This document shows, one piece after another, positions 22,357 to 33,328 of a stretch of 64,000 nucleotides of DNA. The translations under genes were made by a program, and so were the position numbers. The notes below the pieces were generated by a model. The model was given only the letters and a program-made list of their open reading frames with translations. It had not been told where the DNA came from and made no database searches. The stretch covers positions 30,372,784 to 30,436,783 of the forward strand of contig JAQMRL010000010.1 of the NCBI GenBank assembly GCA_035578175.1. Direction: 5' to 3'. Each line of letters starts with the position of its first letter. Positions within the stretch are counted from its first letter, which is position 1. The DNA comes from Catonia carolina (lineage: Eukaryota > Arthropoda > Insecta > Hemiptera > Achilidae).

Positions 22357-22635
22357 GAATTCAAATACCACACAAAAATTTACATAAACAAACGGACATC
22401 CATTCAAAAACATGGTTTCTCATTCAATGGATAAAAAAAATTATATTTTTAAATTCGGATGCTGAAAATTTAGTACCTCTCAATTCAAAATGGGCTGGTC
22501 TGAATACAAATAACACGTAAAAATTTACATAAACAAGAAATCCATTAAAAAAAAACATGGTTTTCCATTCATGGGCAAATGAAAATTATATTTTGTAAAT
22601 TCGGATATTGAAAATTTAGCACCCCTCAACTCAAA
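22357..22635. repeat. Tandem duplication, about 145-bp period
   Basis: The unit starting GAATTCAAATACCACAC at 22357 is repeated, diverged, from 22502 (GAATACAAATAACACG) to about 22635. Both contain AAAATTTACATAAACAA and GAAAATTTAG. The SINE-D array entered at the start of the first unit. Confidence 0.8.
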
Positions 22636-22639
22636 ATTC

Positions 22640-23273
22640 AAACTGTAAAATCATACATAAATTTCAGAACGTAAAAAATGGATTCGTTATATCTAATTAC
22701 CATTTTAAAACGTTATAATTTGTGATAATTTTAGGAATGAATAATTTACTTGCAGTTTTTTTACATGTATTTAGTTAAGGCTTAATTTTACTTTAACGCT
22801 AACTTAATCTCCAATCACGAGATACGATGACGTAAGTAGAGTATTTTTTTTGTACTATTTACAGCCTGCGTACTGTTTTACATCTAAAAACCTCTTTGTT
22901 TGATTAAACTATTAAAAATGACATTTACTTGGTTATTGACTTCATTTTTATAACTTATTACCTTAACATATACTTGTAAACACCACTTTTTATTTTTATT
23001 CTATCCTTGTACAAGGTTTTTGTGACTTTTAACTTTTTGTTAAACGTTTAGTAAAGAAATTTATTTAATAGGACGATTTAAATTAATTCATGTAATTAAT
23101 ATTGCTCAGTGATTAATTTTAAATAAAGATAAACCAATTTCGTTTTTTTATTATTTTATGCTTTCCCGTAATTTTATAAAGGTGATAACGTAAGCTACTG
23201 AATAATGAAAAAAGAATAAATGTCATAATGTCAACAAAACTTAATTAGCTTAATATAGCTTTTCAGTTTATTT
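22640..23273. other. AT-rich stretch, no feature recognised
   Basis: No coding frame or terminal repeats seen. Confidence 0.5.
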
Positions 23274-24067
23274 TTTAGGTATCAGCAAAAAGGCTGGTTT
23301 GAACCTCTAGATGCTTTACTAAGTAAAACGAAGAGTGAGGTGGTTTACAATTACCTTCCTCACTGATACTCAGTGAGAATAGTATGCTTATCAGCAAGCC
23401 AGGCCTTCTGAAAAGCATATATTTTCAATTCTGCAAATGATACATTCACTTCATTCACTACAGCGTTTCACTGTGTTGTTGTTTAGGTGATCAGACGAAA
23501 GGCTGGTTTGAGCCTGTAGAGGTTTTACTAAGTAAAACGAGGAATGAGGTAGTTTACAATTGCCTTCCTCACTGAGTGGAAAAGTACGCTTATCAGCATG
23601 CCGGGCACTCGGAAAAGCACAATTTTCCACTCTGCAAATGACACCTTCACTTCATTCACTACAGGGTCTGGCTGTATAATGAAATTCATTACTTTCAGAC
23701 CAGATAACTCTGATTAGTGTATTTTACACCTACCTCTTCTGTTCTTAAATGAATAGTCATTTAATTGGCTGAACATGTGATAAGAAAAAAAACTATTTAT
23801 TTTAGCCCTGCAACGAACAGATTGAGTGTAAATAATTTGACACTGCATCTGTCTGTTATGGGCGTGTCACTGTATAATGTTGAAATTCATTACTCTCAGA
23901 GGAGATAATTGTGACTAGTGTCTTTTACACTTTCACCTCTTCCGTTCTTAAATGCTTCAGCCATATAATTGGCTGACCATGTAATGAAAAACTGAACTAT
24001 TTTTTGTAGCCCTGGAACTAGCAGATCGAGTCCAAATAATTTAACACTCCACCTGCCTGTTATGGGT
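23274..24067 (-). repeat. Outer SINE-C, split by another SINE-C
   Basis: The 3' half lies at 23274-23474 and the 5' half at 23864-24067. The break is in the CAGGGTCTGGCTGTATAATG region of the consensus. Confidence 0.85.
23475..23863 (-). repeat. Inner SINE-C with 10-bp TSD
   Basis: 389 bp from GTTGTTGTTTAGG to CTGTTATGGGC. Flanked by GTTTCACTGT (23465-23474) and GTGTCACTGT (23864-23873), one mismatch. Both flanks are SINE-C sequence, so the boundaries of the mobile unit are exact. Confidence 0.88.
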
Positions 24068-24221
24068 ACAACTTTTTGGTACAACGGCTTAATTGGTTTG
24101 GCTTATAAGGTTAGTCTCATAAAGGGCTTAATGAACTCAAGTGTATGTACACTTCAAAAGGAAAAGAATACTGTGACGTATGCCGGCTGGACAATGGTGT
24201 TTTGATTTGACAGTATTCCGA

Positions 24222-25234
24222 CACATGGTCAGCCAATTATATGACTGAACTATTTAAGAACAGAAGTGGTAGAAGTGTAAAGACTCTAGTCCGAGTTATC
24301 TTCTCTGAGAGTAATTAATTTTATTGACCGGCCAGACCCTGTGGTGAATTTATTTATTTATTTCCCATTCCTTACAAAAAATATCAATACATAATAAAAT
24401 GTTAATTTCCTTAAGAATCCAGAATCCAGGTTGAGAGGGCTAAGAAGCCCTATGATGACGACATCGTGTTAAGGAACACCTGGTCGCTCGGGGAACAATT
24501 TCACAGAGTAATTGCAACCTCGGGGAATTCAGGGGGAATTTTATAAGATTAAATTAGGAAATTGGATTCTGTTTCTTGGGGGATTGGAAGTGAGACTTTA
24601 GTGGAAGTAATTTAAGAAATTTAAGAATTTATTGGTGAGTGGTAACAATTTATGATAAGAGACAAGTGGAATTAGGAGCGGCTCTTTTGTATTTTTCTTT
24701 TTTTTCAGTGGCCTTTTTATTTTGATGTGAGAATACTGTTGACATAGGGAGGCGAAGGCATCTTGCGTACTTACCGTGGAGAAATTTTGTAAATTTAATC
24801 ATGAGGGGTAGGAGTTAGGTTATTAAATTAGGGGAAACGGGAAGAGGAGAATTTGGCATAATCACCGGCCTTTTAATTCCTTAATTTTACTTTGATAATA
24901 TAAAAACTATTTATTTTAATTCGTGGTGGGGAAATTAATCCACTCAACTATGGTTTCCCATGTTCAAGGGTAGATCAATTCAGTGCTTCTTTGTTCATTA
25001 TACTACTCTAACTACTGTACTACGGTAATCTATTAGTGTTTTAGTAAATGAATGAAGCAAAGGTGTCATTTCCAGGGTGGAAAATATTACACGCTTTTCA
25101 GAGGGCCTGGCATCCTGATAACACATATTTCCACTCGGTGAGGAAGGCTTTGTAAAACACCTCAGTCAGAGGTTTTACTTAGTAAAACCTCTGGAGGTTC
25201 AAACCACCTTTTCGGTTGATGACCTAAAAAACAA
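24222..25234 (+). repeat. SINE-C split by a 699-bp insertion
   Basis: 5' part about 24222-24349 (CACATGGTCAGCCAATTATA to GTGGTGAAT). 3' part 25049-25234 (TGAATGAAGC to GATGACCTAAAAAACAAC). The join falls in consensus GTGGTGAATGAAGTG. Confidence 0.82.
24350..25048 (-). mobile_element. Unclassified insertion with (AAAT)n tail
   Basis: The insert begins at the left with TTATTTATTTATTTCCC, which on the minus strand is a (AAAT)n-type tail. It lies between TGAAT at 24345-24349 and 25049-25053. Contents are less AT-rich (GGGCTAAGAAGCCCTATGAT). No open frame. It is most like the 3' UTR of a non-LTR retrotransposon, 5' truncated. The short TSD leaves doubt. Confidence 0.5.
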
Positions 25235-26241
25235 CTAGTAATTTTTTCATGAATACGAAGCGAAGCGAGCGAAAATTACTGGAAGGATATAATTTTATGT
25301 TTCATGTTTCAATTTTATGTTTAATTTTATGTTTTCTATATCAAAAACAAATTTTTTGCTAAACACTAAATTTTAATATTCTAAATCACGAGAACACTTG
25401 ACAAATTAATTATGTTGTTTCAAGTCCCTCGAGAATTCATTCTGTTGGTTTAATGTTGTATGTTCATTGTAGATAGAGGTCCATTATATTCAATTGATTC
25501 GAGCCAACATCGGTGGAGTTGAACCTTAATCTCATATTCATTATTTAGTTTCTCTTGAGAATAACGATTTTCCCAATTCATGCAGATTGTTTATTAAACT
25601 AATTTCACTTGACCTGATAGTTTCACTGCTATAAAAAATTATTCAAATTGTAGAGAAAATATAATATTATTGAATCATTTAAAAATACAACAGTAACAAG
25701 ATCATGTGACATTATAGGTATTGTTACGCTATAAAATATTTTATAATGCAAACCATTTTTTATAAATTGAAGACCTTAGCGGAGGAAGGTGTTATATAAA
25801 AAAATTATAGTTTCGAGGAAAATTCGATCAAAAATCTAAGGCTTCCAACTTTTTGTGAGTGTGTTAAAAAAACTGATTGCTTTTATTTTGGTACAAACCA
25901 AAACAAGAACTTTAAAGACATATTGAGACATTAGTAGAAAAGCAAAATTTTTTGGACACACGAAAGGTATGAACCTGAGCTCTTCAGCCATCTATAGTGC
26001 AGTCAGATTTTCTAATTTTTCCCCTTGTCATCTACTGAGTCCCAAACACTATAAAAATGTTTAATTTTTTGGCAATGATGACAAATAATGTATAGAGCAA
26101 AATAAAATTCGGAACAGATCTATTAGCGTGTGGAAGCTTATTTATTAGTCTTCGTCATTTCCATATATTTTTTGATCTAGTAGTATGTACACATGACAGT
26201 ATGACAGTGATGGAGTATGACGTTCATCAGTGTGTGCGTGA
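25235..26241. other. AT-rich stretch
   Basis: Near 25250 the motif ACGAAGCGAAGCGAGCGAAA stands out, but no inverted partner was found. Otherwise nothing recognised. Confidence 0.4.
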
Positions 26242-26329
26242 ATGATGCCAAGTAGGCCTATCTACTTGGCATCAATCTTTCCATGGAAATGGAGAACAAA
26301 TCCAGCACGCATCTGCGTACTGGATTTGT
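26242..26329. repeat. Two adjacent strong hairpins
   Basis: TGATGCCAAGTAG pairs perfectly with CTACTTGGCATCA around GCCTAT (about 26242-26273). Then ACAAATCCAG-CACGC pairs with GCGT-ACTGGATTTGT (about 26296-26328) with one mismatch. No encoded product recognised. Confidence 0.8.
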
Positions 26330-26442
26330 TTTTTATTTCTATGTTCATGGTACTTTACGTGTTTCTTTCAAAGAAATTACAGAAACCGTTTATTTTTTGT
26401 ATTCATTCACTACTATTCAAATTTTATTATTCAATCTCACAA

Positions 26443-26753
26443 CCCACCGGGTTGGTCTAGAAGTAAAGTCGTAGCCGTGAGTCAGTTATTTAACAGTTGA
26501 TTTTCGGAAACGAAAATCCCATTGTTCAATCCTAGTAAAAGAAGTAACTTTTATACGAATTTGAATACTAGACAGTGGTTACCGATTGACAATGGTGTTC
26601 AATTAACAATACTCTCTTAGGATTGATCGGCCTGGGTATATACAAGACTCTCGTTTACACGTCAGACATATCTGCTTCATCTCACTGGGTCATAGGTTTG
26701 CTTATTGTTCTGAATTGAACAGATTGCAACGTACACACATTAAGGATAAAAAA
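26443..26753 (+). repeat. SINE-D, full length, diverged
   Basis: CCCACCGGGTTGGTCTAGAA head, B box decayed to TTGTTCAATCC, body and A-rich tail present. Confidence 0.82.
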
Positions 26754-26804
26754 TCCATTACTTTACTCATAAATACTTAGTTTTGGTTTGTATTCAATTT
26801 AACT

Positions 26805-27195
26805 TGTTGTTTAGGTCAACAGCTGAAAGGCTGGTTTAAACCTCTAGAGTTTTTACTAAGAAAAAACAAGGAGTCATATGGTTTACTATTGCATTTATCC
26901 ATGAGTTTAAAGAGTATGCTTATCAGCATGCCAGGCCTTCCGAAAAGCACATACTTTCCACTCTGCAAAAGATATTTTCACATCATTCACCACAGGGTTT
27001 GGCTGTATAGTGAAATTCATTACTGTCAGAGGAGATAACTCTGAATAGAGTCTTTACACTTCTACTTGTTCTCTTCTTAAATGATTCAGTTATTTAATTG
27101 GCTAATCATATGATAAGACACAGAACTATTTTTTGTAGCCCTGGAACTAACAGATTGAGTGCAAATAATTTAACACTTCACATGCCCGTTATGGG
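26805..27195 (-). repeat. SINE-C copy, diverged
   Basis: Full length in reverse, from GTTGTTTAGGTCAACAGC to CCCGTTATGGGC. Confidence 0.8.
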
Positions 27196-27223
27196 CAAAT
27201 TAATTTATCTACAAGGCATATTC

Positions 27224-28235
27224 TAATAACGCTAGTTCACTAGCAGCTAGTTTAGTAAAAGCGTAAGTAGTATTCACTAGCGCCCTAGTGACTTTGAATG
27301 TGTTTGATTTTACTAGCGCTAGTTAGGAGAAAAGGTCTCGTGATTGACTAGCGCTAGTAAACTAGCTCGGTGTGAACGTTTGGAAACGTTGCTATAAATA
27401 CTCAAGTCACGAGATTCCCTTTTGCGTATGTATGGGCTGTGAGGATGGGAAGTGAAATATTTGCAGTGCTGCCAACCTCAACAGTGAGACACTACACGTA
27501 CATTTCACTACCGTGTAGTTTCTACATACATTTTGTAAGCTGTGGTTTATTCCGGGAAAATGTTTTTTCTTCATAAACCTTATAAGAAATAAATGTGACC
27601 TGTAATATTGCCTATAACTTAATTACATGACTAGAAAATGTTTGATATACTGTAATTACGAATGAATCGCCTTCTTTACTATTGCTGTCACCGGTATTTT
27701 CAATATCAAGTCTCTCTAGTATCTACCTAACCGTTCTCTTTTTTTACCAGGTATCAACAAAACTGTTGAAAAATAGCTTATTCACGTCCTTAATTTCCTT
27801 CTTTATTTTTCGAATTGTGGGAAGAGAAACATCACAATAGTTAGCCGCTCGCTCACGGTTTTTGTTAAGAGGCACGGATAGGCATTTTTGTTAGCTTCAA
27901 CTTTACAACATTTTGTTACATTGAGTTCAGCACTGTGAATAGTTCGACCAAGTTTTCGAGAAACCGTCATTTGTGTTTACGGTAACAAACAGTTATATTC
28001 GTACAGTTAACCTACAAAAGGTTCCGCGATATAGACCTACTGTACATCCTCTGGGTATAGTATAAGTTGTTATGTTTGTCGTACTGAAATTAAAGCAGTC
28101 GCGCATGCGCACTGATGCTTTTCCCCCTTTACCCCTCGTTGCAAATAAGGGCAAACTCGTGACTCAACTAACTATAAAAAGCAGCTAGTACTAGCAACTA
28201 GTAAACTAGCGTCGTGGGAATAGGTCAATAGTGTT
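27224..28235. mobile_element. Family-H DNA transposon, about 1.0 kb
   Basis: Imperfect inverted ends: left GGCATATTCTAATAACGCTA, right (complement) GACCTATTCCCACGACGCTA, both running into GTTnACTAG. Subterminal DNA holds repeated palindromes of the ACTAGCGCTAGT type. A relic of a coding region lies inside on the minus strand. The TIR form recalls Harbinger-like elements, but I could not confirm a 3-bp TSD or a nuclease domain. The superfamily is open. Confidence 0.65.
27745..27970 (-). pseudogene. Helix-turn-helix-like transposase N-terminus, frameshifted
   Basis: From the ATG complement at 27968-27970 it reads MTVSRKLGRTIHSAELNVTK, then after one frameshift NKNRERAANYCDVSLPTIRK and IKKEIKDV. 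The second part has the spacing of a DNA-binding helix-turn-helix found at the start of several insect DDE transposases. No catalytic domain remains. It is the likely coding remnant of family H. Confidence 0.5.
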
Positions 28236-28362
28236 AAAATCGGGAAAGGTATTTGATTCTGATCTTTATAACGTAATTTAATATTAAGAATGTATCAGTT
28301 TTAATTTTCAATTTATATTGCCTACCTTTATTTTGCCTTAATTATTTTGCCCAATTTATTTT

Positions 28363-29085
28363 GTCTTAATACGGCAAAATCCCTTCACCTAATTTTCACA
28401 CTCCGTCATGGTGATTGCCCACCAGTATACATAGACAATTAACCTCTCACATAAACAGATACGGTCAAGTATCTCGGTCTGACTTTTGATAAACGACTAA
28501 CTTAGAGCACACATATCAAACGTAAACGTTTATTACTGAATTCCCGACTTAAACTTCTATATTCCCTACTTCACAAACGATCAAAATTGCCAATGGCACA
28601 AAAATTACGCATATATTGTTCTCTTTTGAAACTTATATGGACCTACGGGTCCCAAATTTACGGTCCAACCAAACCTTCTAACTTGCAACGAATTCAAGCA
28701 TTCCAGTAAAAATCATTACGCCTTATAGCAAAAGCACCTCTTTACGTTAGCAACAAAACCTTACATACAGATTTGAAAACACCACTTGTACAAAATTCCA
28801 TTGAAAACCTATACAAACGCTTTCACGACAAGTCACACGAACACGAGAACCCACTGGTGCGTTCACTTTCCACCTTCCATTTACCTGATAATCCCCTCTA
28901 GACGCCTTAAAAGACGTTGGAGTAGAGACCTGCTAATTTGATATACATATTTCATTCTTGGGGAGGCACCAATGGGGGCCCTACCCCTCTCATGCCTATC
29001 ATGTCATTTACATTATTATCTTAATCATCACATTTACCTGTAGTAAAATTTTACAGTTGTAAATAAAGAATTAAAGAGAAAAAAA
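28363..29085 (+). pseudogene. Jockey-clade LINE 3' end
   Basis: Plus-strand translation with a few stops: TLRHGDCPPVYIDN, VKYLGLTFDKRLT, LIWTYGSQIYGPTKPSNLQR, APLYVSNKTLHTDLKTPLVQ and a Pro/Arg-rich end. This is the segment from palm/thumb to the C-terminus of a jockey-type reverse transcriptase. The 3' UTR ends TGTAAATAAAGAATTAAAGA plus poly(A), with a possible AATAAA signal. A shorter copy lies at 32.1 kb. Confidence 0.85.
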
Positions 29086-29089
29086 AATA

Positions 29090-29657
29090 TTGCCTACCAA
29101 GTTAATTATAAAATCCAATATATCGTACAATATTTCAATGGAATAAATTATAATTTATATTTGCTTTTATTCAATTAAACTAACAGATTATTGGCGGTCT
29201 AAACGAAGTAAAAACAGCTGAATCATTTTTTTAAAGGTAAAGTTCAATCACAGTGAAAGTGTAGGTAGTACAGTATAACGAAGAACATGAGTAAATAACC
29301 CCTGTATTACGCAAAATACCGTTATAAAATTATTATGTGCAATACTACACACTAATATTAATTTGGGGTGTGGTGAATACATTAAAAATTTATGAATGTA
29401 GGCTACATAATTCATCATACGTCATAAAGATGTATTAATGTATCTAACGCTTTTCCAATTCAATTTCGCGTGGGTAAAACGCAGACCGCTAGTTAGATGA
29501 TACTAATTTAAACGTGGTTCTATAATTTATTATACATACAGTAACAGATTGTGCAAAAAATTATTTTCCAATTTATCTTTCAATCAAAACTAATATGTTG
29601 AAAATTCCTGAAAGTCGGTTAATTATCATGTCTAATAACTTTTTGTAGATACTTTTT
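29090..29657. other. AT-rich; holds repeat E (29165-29340)
   Basis: 29165-29340 is an inverted partner of 37690-37865 (CAATTAAACTAACAG, AAAGGTAAAGTTCAATCA, AACATGAGTAAATAACC). The rest is featureless. Confidence 0.55.
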
Positions 29658-29738
29658 ACTTCATCTCGCCATTTATGAATACATAGGATAAAAAGTATAA
29701 TTTTCATGTTGACTTTTTGAAATCGAATTTCACCGGAT
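29658..29738 (-). mobile_element. HINE terminal fragment
   Basis: Decayed hairpin end (ACTTCATCTCGCCATTTATG) through to TTTCACCGGATA, where mariner-1 copy D begins. Confidence 0.65.
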
Positions 29739-29741
29739 ATA

Positions 29742-30671
29742 CGAGGTGTGGCTATTAAATAACGAGACTGACGTTGTAAAAAAAACTATTTTTATTTTAT
29801 ACATAAACACTTATTGTCACCTTCAATATACACTCCTTCTCTATCCCTACAACGCTCCATCCGAATTTTCCATTATTGGAAACAGTGCTGAAAGTCATCT
29901 TCTGTCAACTCCCTCAGGACACGTGCCGCTTACTCTATTACAGCTTCCTCAGACTCAAATCTTGTCCCTTTTAACGCAGATTTCACCTTAGGGAACAAGT
30001 AGAAGATAATAACATGTGATGAAACGTGGTTTTCTACTTACGATCCGGAAATGAAGCGCCAATCCATGCACTGGAAGAGCCGAACTTCACCGAGAGCCAA
30101 AAAAGCTCGAATAAGCAAGTCAAAATTTAAACAATGATGATTGTTTTTTTTTGTATATCCTTGAGATTGTGTACCTTCACTGGGTTCCTGAAGATCAAAC
30201 AATTAATCAATATTACTACCTTGAGGTACTTTCTGAACTACGTCAAAGAGTAAGGAAAAAACGCTCCAAAATGTGGAAGGACAAATCATGGGTTCTCCAC
30301 CAAGACAATAAGCCAGGTCATTCCGCGTTATCTGTCAAGAGGTTCCTAGCCAAGTGCAGCATCTCAGTGTTATAACATCCACCTTATTCACCAGATCTTG
30401 CACCATGTGACTTCTTCCTGTTCCCTAAGGTGAAATCGGCATTAAAAGGTACAAGATTTGAGTTTGTTGAAACTGTAAAATAGAAAGCGGCACGTGTCCT
30501 TAAGGAGCTGACCGAAGATGACTTTCAGCACTGTTTCCAACAATGGAAAATTCGTATGGAGCGTTGTAGAGATAGAGAAGGAGTGTATATTGAAGGTGGC
30601 AATAAGTGATTATGTATAAAATTAAAATTAAATTTTTTACGTCAGTCTCGTTATTTAATAGCCACACCTCG
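29742..30671 (+). mobile_element. Fold-back mariner-1, copy D (type II)
   Basis: TA-flanked (29740-29741, 30672-30673), 930 bp. The left arm 29742-30004 is the inverted complement of about 30411-30671. The junction GTAGAA/GATAATAACATG equals that of copy B. Arms of about 260 bp leave a central unique part of roughly 400 bp. Confidence 0.9.
30005..30609 (+). pseudogene. Mariner-1 transposase catalytic region, broken
   Basis: CDETWFSTYDPE near the start, KMWKDKSWVLHQDNKPGHSA, a stop after SISVL, then HPPYSPDLAPCDFFLFPKVK, another stop in VETVK, and EGGNK with stop at 30607-30609. The three catalytic Asp positions are present but the frame is interrupted several times. Confidence 0.85.
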
Positions 30672-31389
30672 TATATAGGTTTTGCGTTATAAAACTTTAA
30701 AAAACATGAAATAAAAATAGTTTTAAAAGATTAGGTAATTTTAATAAAGAATTTTGTAATAGAGAAAGATTACACTCGTTTATTTTCTATGAACTATTTT
30801 CATTAATTTGGCCTTCACAAAACTAGTTCAGCCTGATTTCAGGTTTGTCCTGAGCATCATAATTCAGTAATAAATGTAATGTTTCAAAAAATGTTTAGGC
30901 CCAACATAAATTAACCACTCTCGTGAATTCTTTTCTTTGTAATTAAAAAACAAAATTAATCAATAATTCAGAAACAAAGTAAATAAATAATAAACCAATG
31001 TAAAATGAACTAATTTTTTCAATAATCTTTAAGAATTTTTATTAATTGATAAGTAACATCGGTCGGGAAACCCATTTTGTATGGTGACCAACTGGCAGTG
31101 AGAAATTAATAAACTTTTCAACGGGTCTCTGTTTAAATACACCTCTACTCCTTGCTAGAAAGACTTCAGAAGTAGTCATTAGATTGGGTTGCTGTTTCAA
31201 ATCTCTTCCGATGCTTCGTTTCTAACAAGACCCCGCCAGATTTTACCAAATATTCTCAGAATTTTTTTTTACTAACCAGTTTTGGCAATGTATGTTAATA
31301 AATCCGTGGACCCTGGGAATTGAGTTGATCTGGCAGATGTAAGCGATGAATCATAAAGCACCTTTCATTACTATCATATAATAAAGAAA
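30672..31389. other. AT-rich; holds diverged repeat L (31046-31195)
   Basis: 31046-31195 resembles 40795-40960 in the same orientation (TTTGTATGGTGACCA, AAATTGGGTxGxTGT). No coding frame. Confidence 0.45.
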
Positions 31390-31700
31390 TCTGGTGTAAA
31401 ATACTCACCAAACTTTCTCTAGTCAATTTAAATAATAAAATAAATACAACTTATATTTAATTATGAGTAAACAATGAAAAATTAAAAATATTACCTAATT
31501 TAAATCATGATCGAATGATTCTAAACGCAAATCAATCTTTGTTTGACTTAAAAATGCGGAAAGTCACTAATTGAAGCTAAACTAATCTCTGTAAAAATAT
31601 GCTTCAAATAAAAATTGTGGGATTTCTAATTTTCTATAACTTCAGTTATACACACTTTTGTCGTAAAATACATACTAAGGCCGCAATATTAACGAAGGAT
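31390..31700 (+). mobile_element. HINE, 5' part only
   Basis: Starts TCTGGTGTAAAATACTCACC after A-rich DNA and stops near GGCCGCAATATTA. The GT tract and hairpin end are missing. Confidence 0.7.
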
Positions 31701-31734
31701 TGTGTTAATTTTTAAAATTGTCATCTACAATTTT

Positions 31735-32045
31735 CCTTTGTCTGTCCGTTCGTCACATCCAGATATCAGAAACTATAAGAGATATCAATAAACGGTTTTT
31801 GGATTCGTAATCTACTTAAAAGGTTAGTGGGCCTGAATTAAGTCTGAAGTTCCGGTTTTGACCGGAAGTAGATCAAAACCGGAAGTCAAAAAATTAAAGT
31901 CGGAATTCGAAAACAAAAATAGTGTCATTCAATTCCTCTTAAAGAGTAAATACAGAAATCACTAATGGTTTGGCCACAAGTCAAAGGTAAGCCTTTTCAA
32001 AAATTTCACCAGCCATGAGACGGTCGTCTCATAAAAGATATTTTT
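31735..32045. repeat. Repeat M
   Basis: An inverted partner lies at 37880-38234: ACCGGAAGTxxxTCAAAACC, CACCAGCCATGAGACG and ACTAATGG in matching order. It contains TCTGTCCGTTCGTC. Class unknown. Confidence 0.5.
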
Positions 32046-32102
32046 AAAATTAGGTTTGTTTTACATTTTATTTTGTTTATTTATGATTATTTATTTATGA
32101 TT

Positions 32103-32503
32103 TACGAATTCAAGCATTCCAGTCAAAAACATTACGCCTTATAGCAAAAGTACCTCTTTACGTTAGCAACAAAACCTTACATACAGATTTGAAAACACCA
32201 CTTGTACAAAATTCCATCGAATACCTATACAAACGCTTTTACGACAAGTCACACGAACACGAGAATTCACTGGTGCGTTCACTTTTCACCTTCCATTTAT
32301 CTGATAATCCCCCTAGACGCCTTAAAAGACGCTTGAGTAGAGGCCTGCTAATTTGATACACAAATTTCATTCTTGGGGAGGCACCAATGGGGGCCCTACC
32401 CCTCTCATGCTTACCATGTCATTTACATTATTATTATAATCATCACATTTGCTTTTTGTAAAATTTTACAGTTGTAAATAAAGAATTAAAGAGAAAAAAA
32501 TTG
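32103..32503 (+). pseudogene. Jockey-clade LINE 3' fragment
   Basis: Very similar to 28.69-29.08 kb: RIQAFQSKxLRLIAKVPLYV, then the same 3' UTR ending AATAAAGAATTAAAGAG plus A run. 5' truncated. Confidence 0.85.
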
Positions 32504-32522
32504 ATGATTAGATATTATTTAT

Positions 32523-32960
32523 CATCATCATCATCATCTCCTTTACGGATTAGGCCAATCGCCTGTTCCAACATCACACCATCTCTTTCTTGGACGCCCC
32601 AAACATCTCCTTCCTCGAGGGCGATACTTCAGCGCCTGAAGACTAGCTTTATCAGGTGACATCCTAAGTACATGTTCCTGCCACCTATTTCTGTACCTCC
32701 ACATTTTATCAATGATTGTTTCGTCTCTCTTCAGTTCTTCTCGAATCACGCTACTTCTAATGTGTTCTCTCCGGCTACACCCCTTCACAGATCTCAAAAA
32801 TCTCATTTCAGCTGCCTCCAATCGACTTAAATCTCTCTTCTTTGGTGCCCAGGTCTCACTTCCATACAGTTAAATCGGCACCGCCATTACATCGTAGAGC
32901 CTCAACTGTGTATCTTTCCTGGTTCGACTCTTAAAAGTCCTATTGATATAACCACAGACA
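32523..32960 (-). pseudogene. LINE-K C-terminus with (GAT)n tail and 11-bp TSD
   Basis: Minus-strand frame: MEAAEMRFLRSVKGCSRREH, IIDKMWRYRNRWQEHVLRMS, RPRGRRCLGRPRKRW, then a tail GGAACAGGCGATTGGCCTAA and (GAT)n. Flanks are ATATTATTTAT at 32512-32522 and 32961-32971. This is the post-RT C-terminal region of an endonuclease-type LINE, 5' truncated on insertion. Sister copies lie at 55.0, 59.7 and 63.8 kb. Confidence 0.87.
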
Positions 32961-32971
32961 ATATTATTTAT

Positions 32972-33019
32972 ATTTTTCATTATTTACATTGGCATGTCAT
33001 GTAAGTGTTTCACACCAGA
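32972..33019 (-). mobile_element. HINE 5'-end fragment
   Basis: ATTTACATTGGCATGTCATG to TTTCACACCAGA before a T run. Only the extreme 5' end of the family. Confidence 0.6.
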
Positions 33020-33328
33020 TTTTTATAAAATGTTTCAACATCTCAGATTCTCAGCAGTTTAAAATTAATTAACAAATGTAATCGATGGACAAAATTCGTG
33101 AGGCAGTGAAAAAGTAGTAACGGATGTGAGCAGGTGCGTGCGTTCCAATCACTTAATTAAGTGGTAGATTCTAATCAACGCTACTAGCACCAATGCTATT
33201 TACAAAATCTAGAAGTTGTAACATTTGGGGTAGTACTTCTATTTAGTTTTTCATTTAGTTAATGAAAGTTCAGCACCTTTAAGAAATTCAGGATTGAGCT
33301 AAAGCACAGATATCACAGTTTGATTTTT

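Noticed and set aside
26242..26474. Overlapping 72- and 63-codon frames
   Set aside because: They span a hairpin pair and then run into a SINE-D head. No domain seen.
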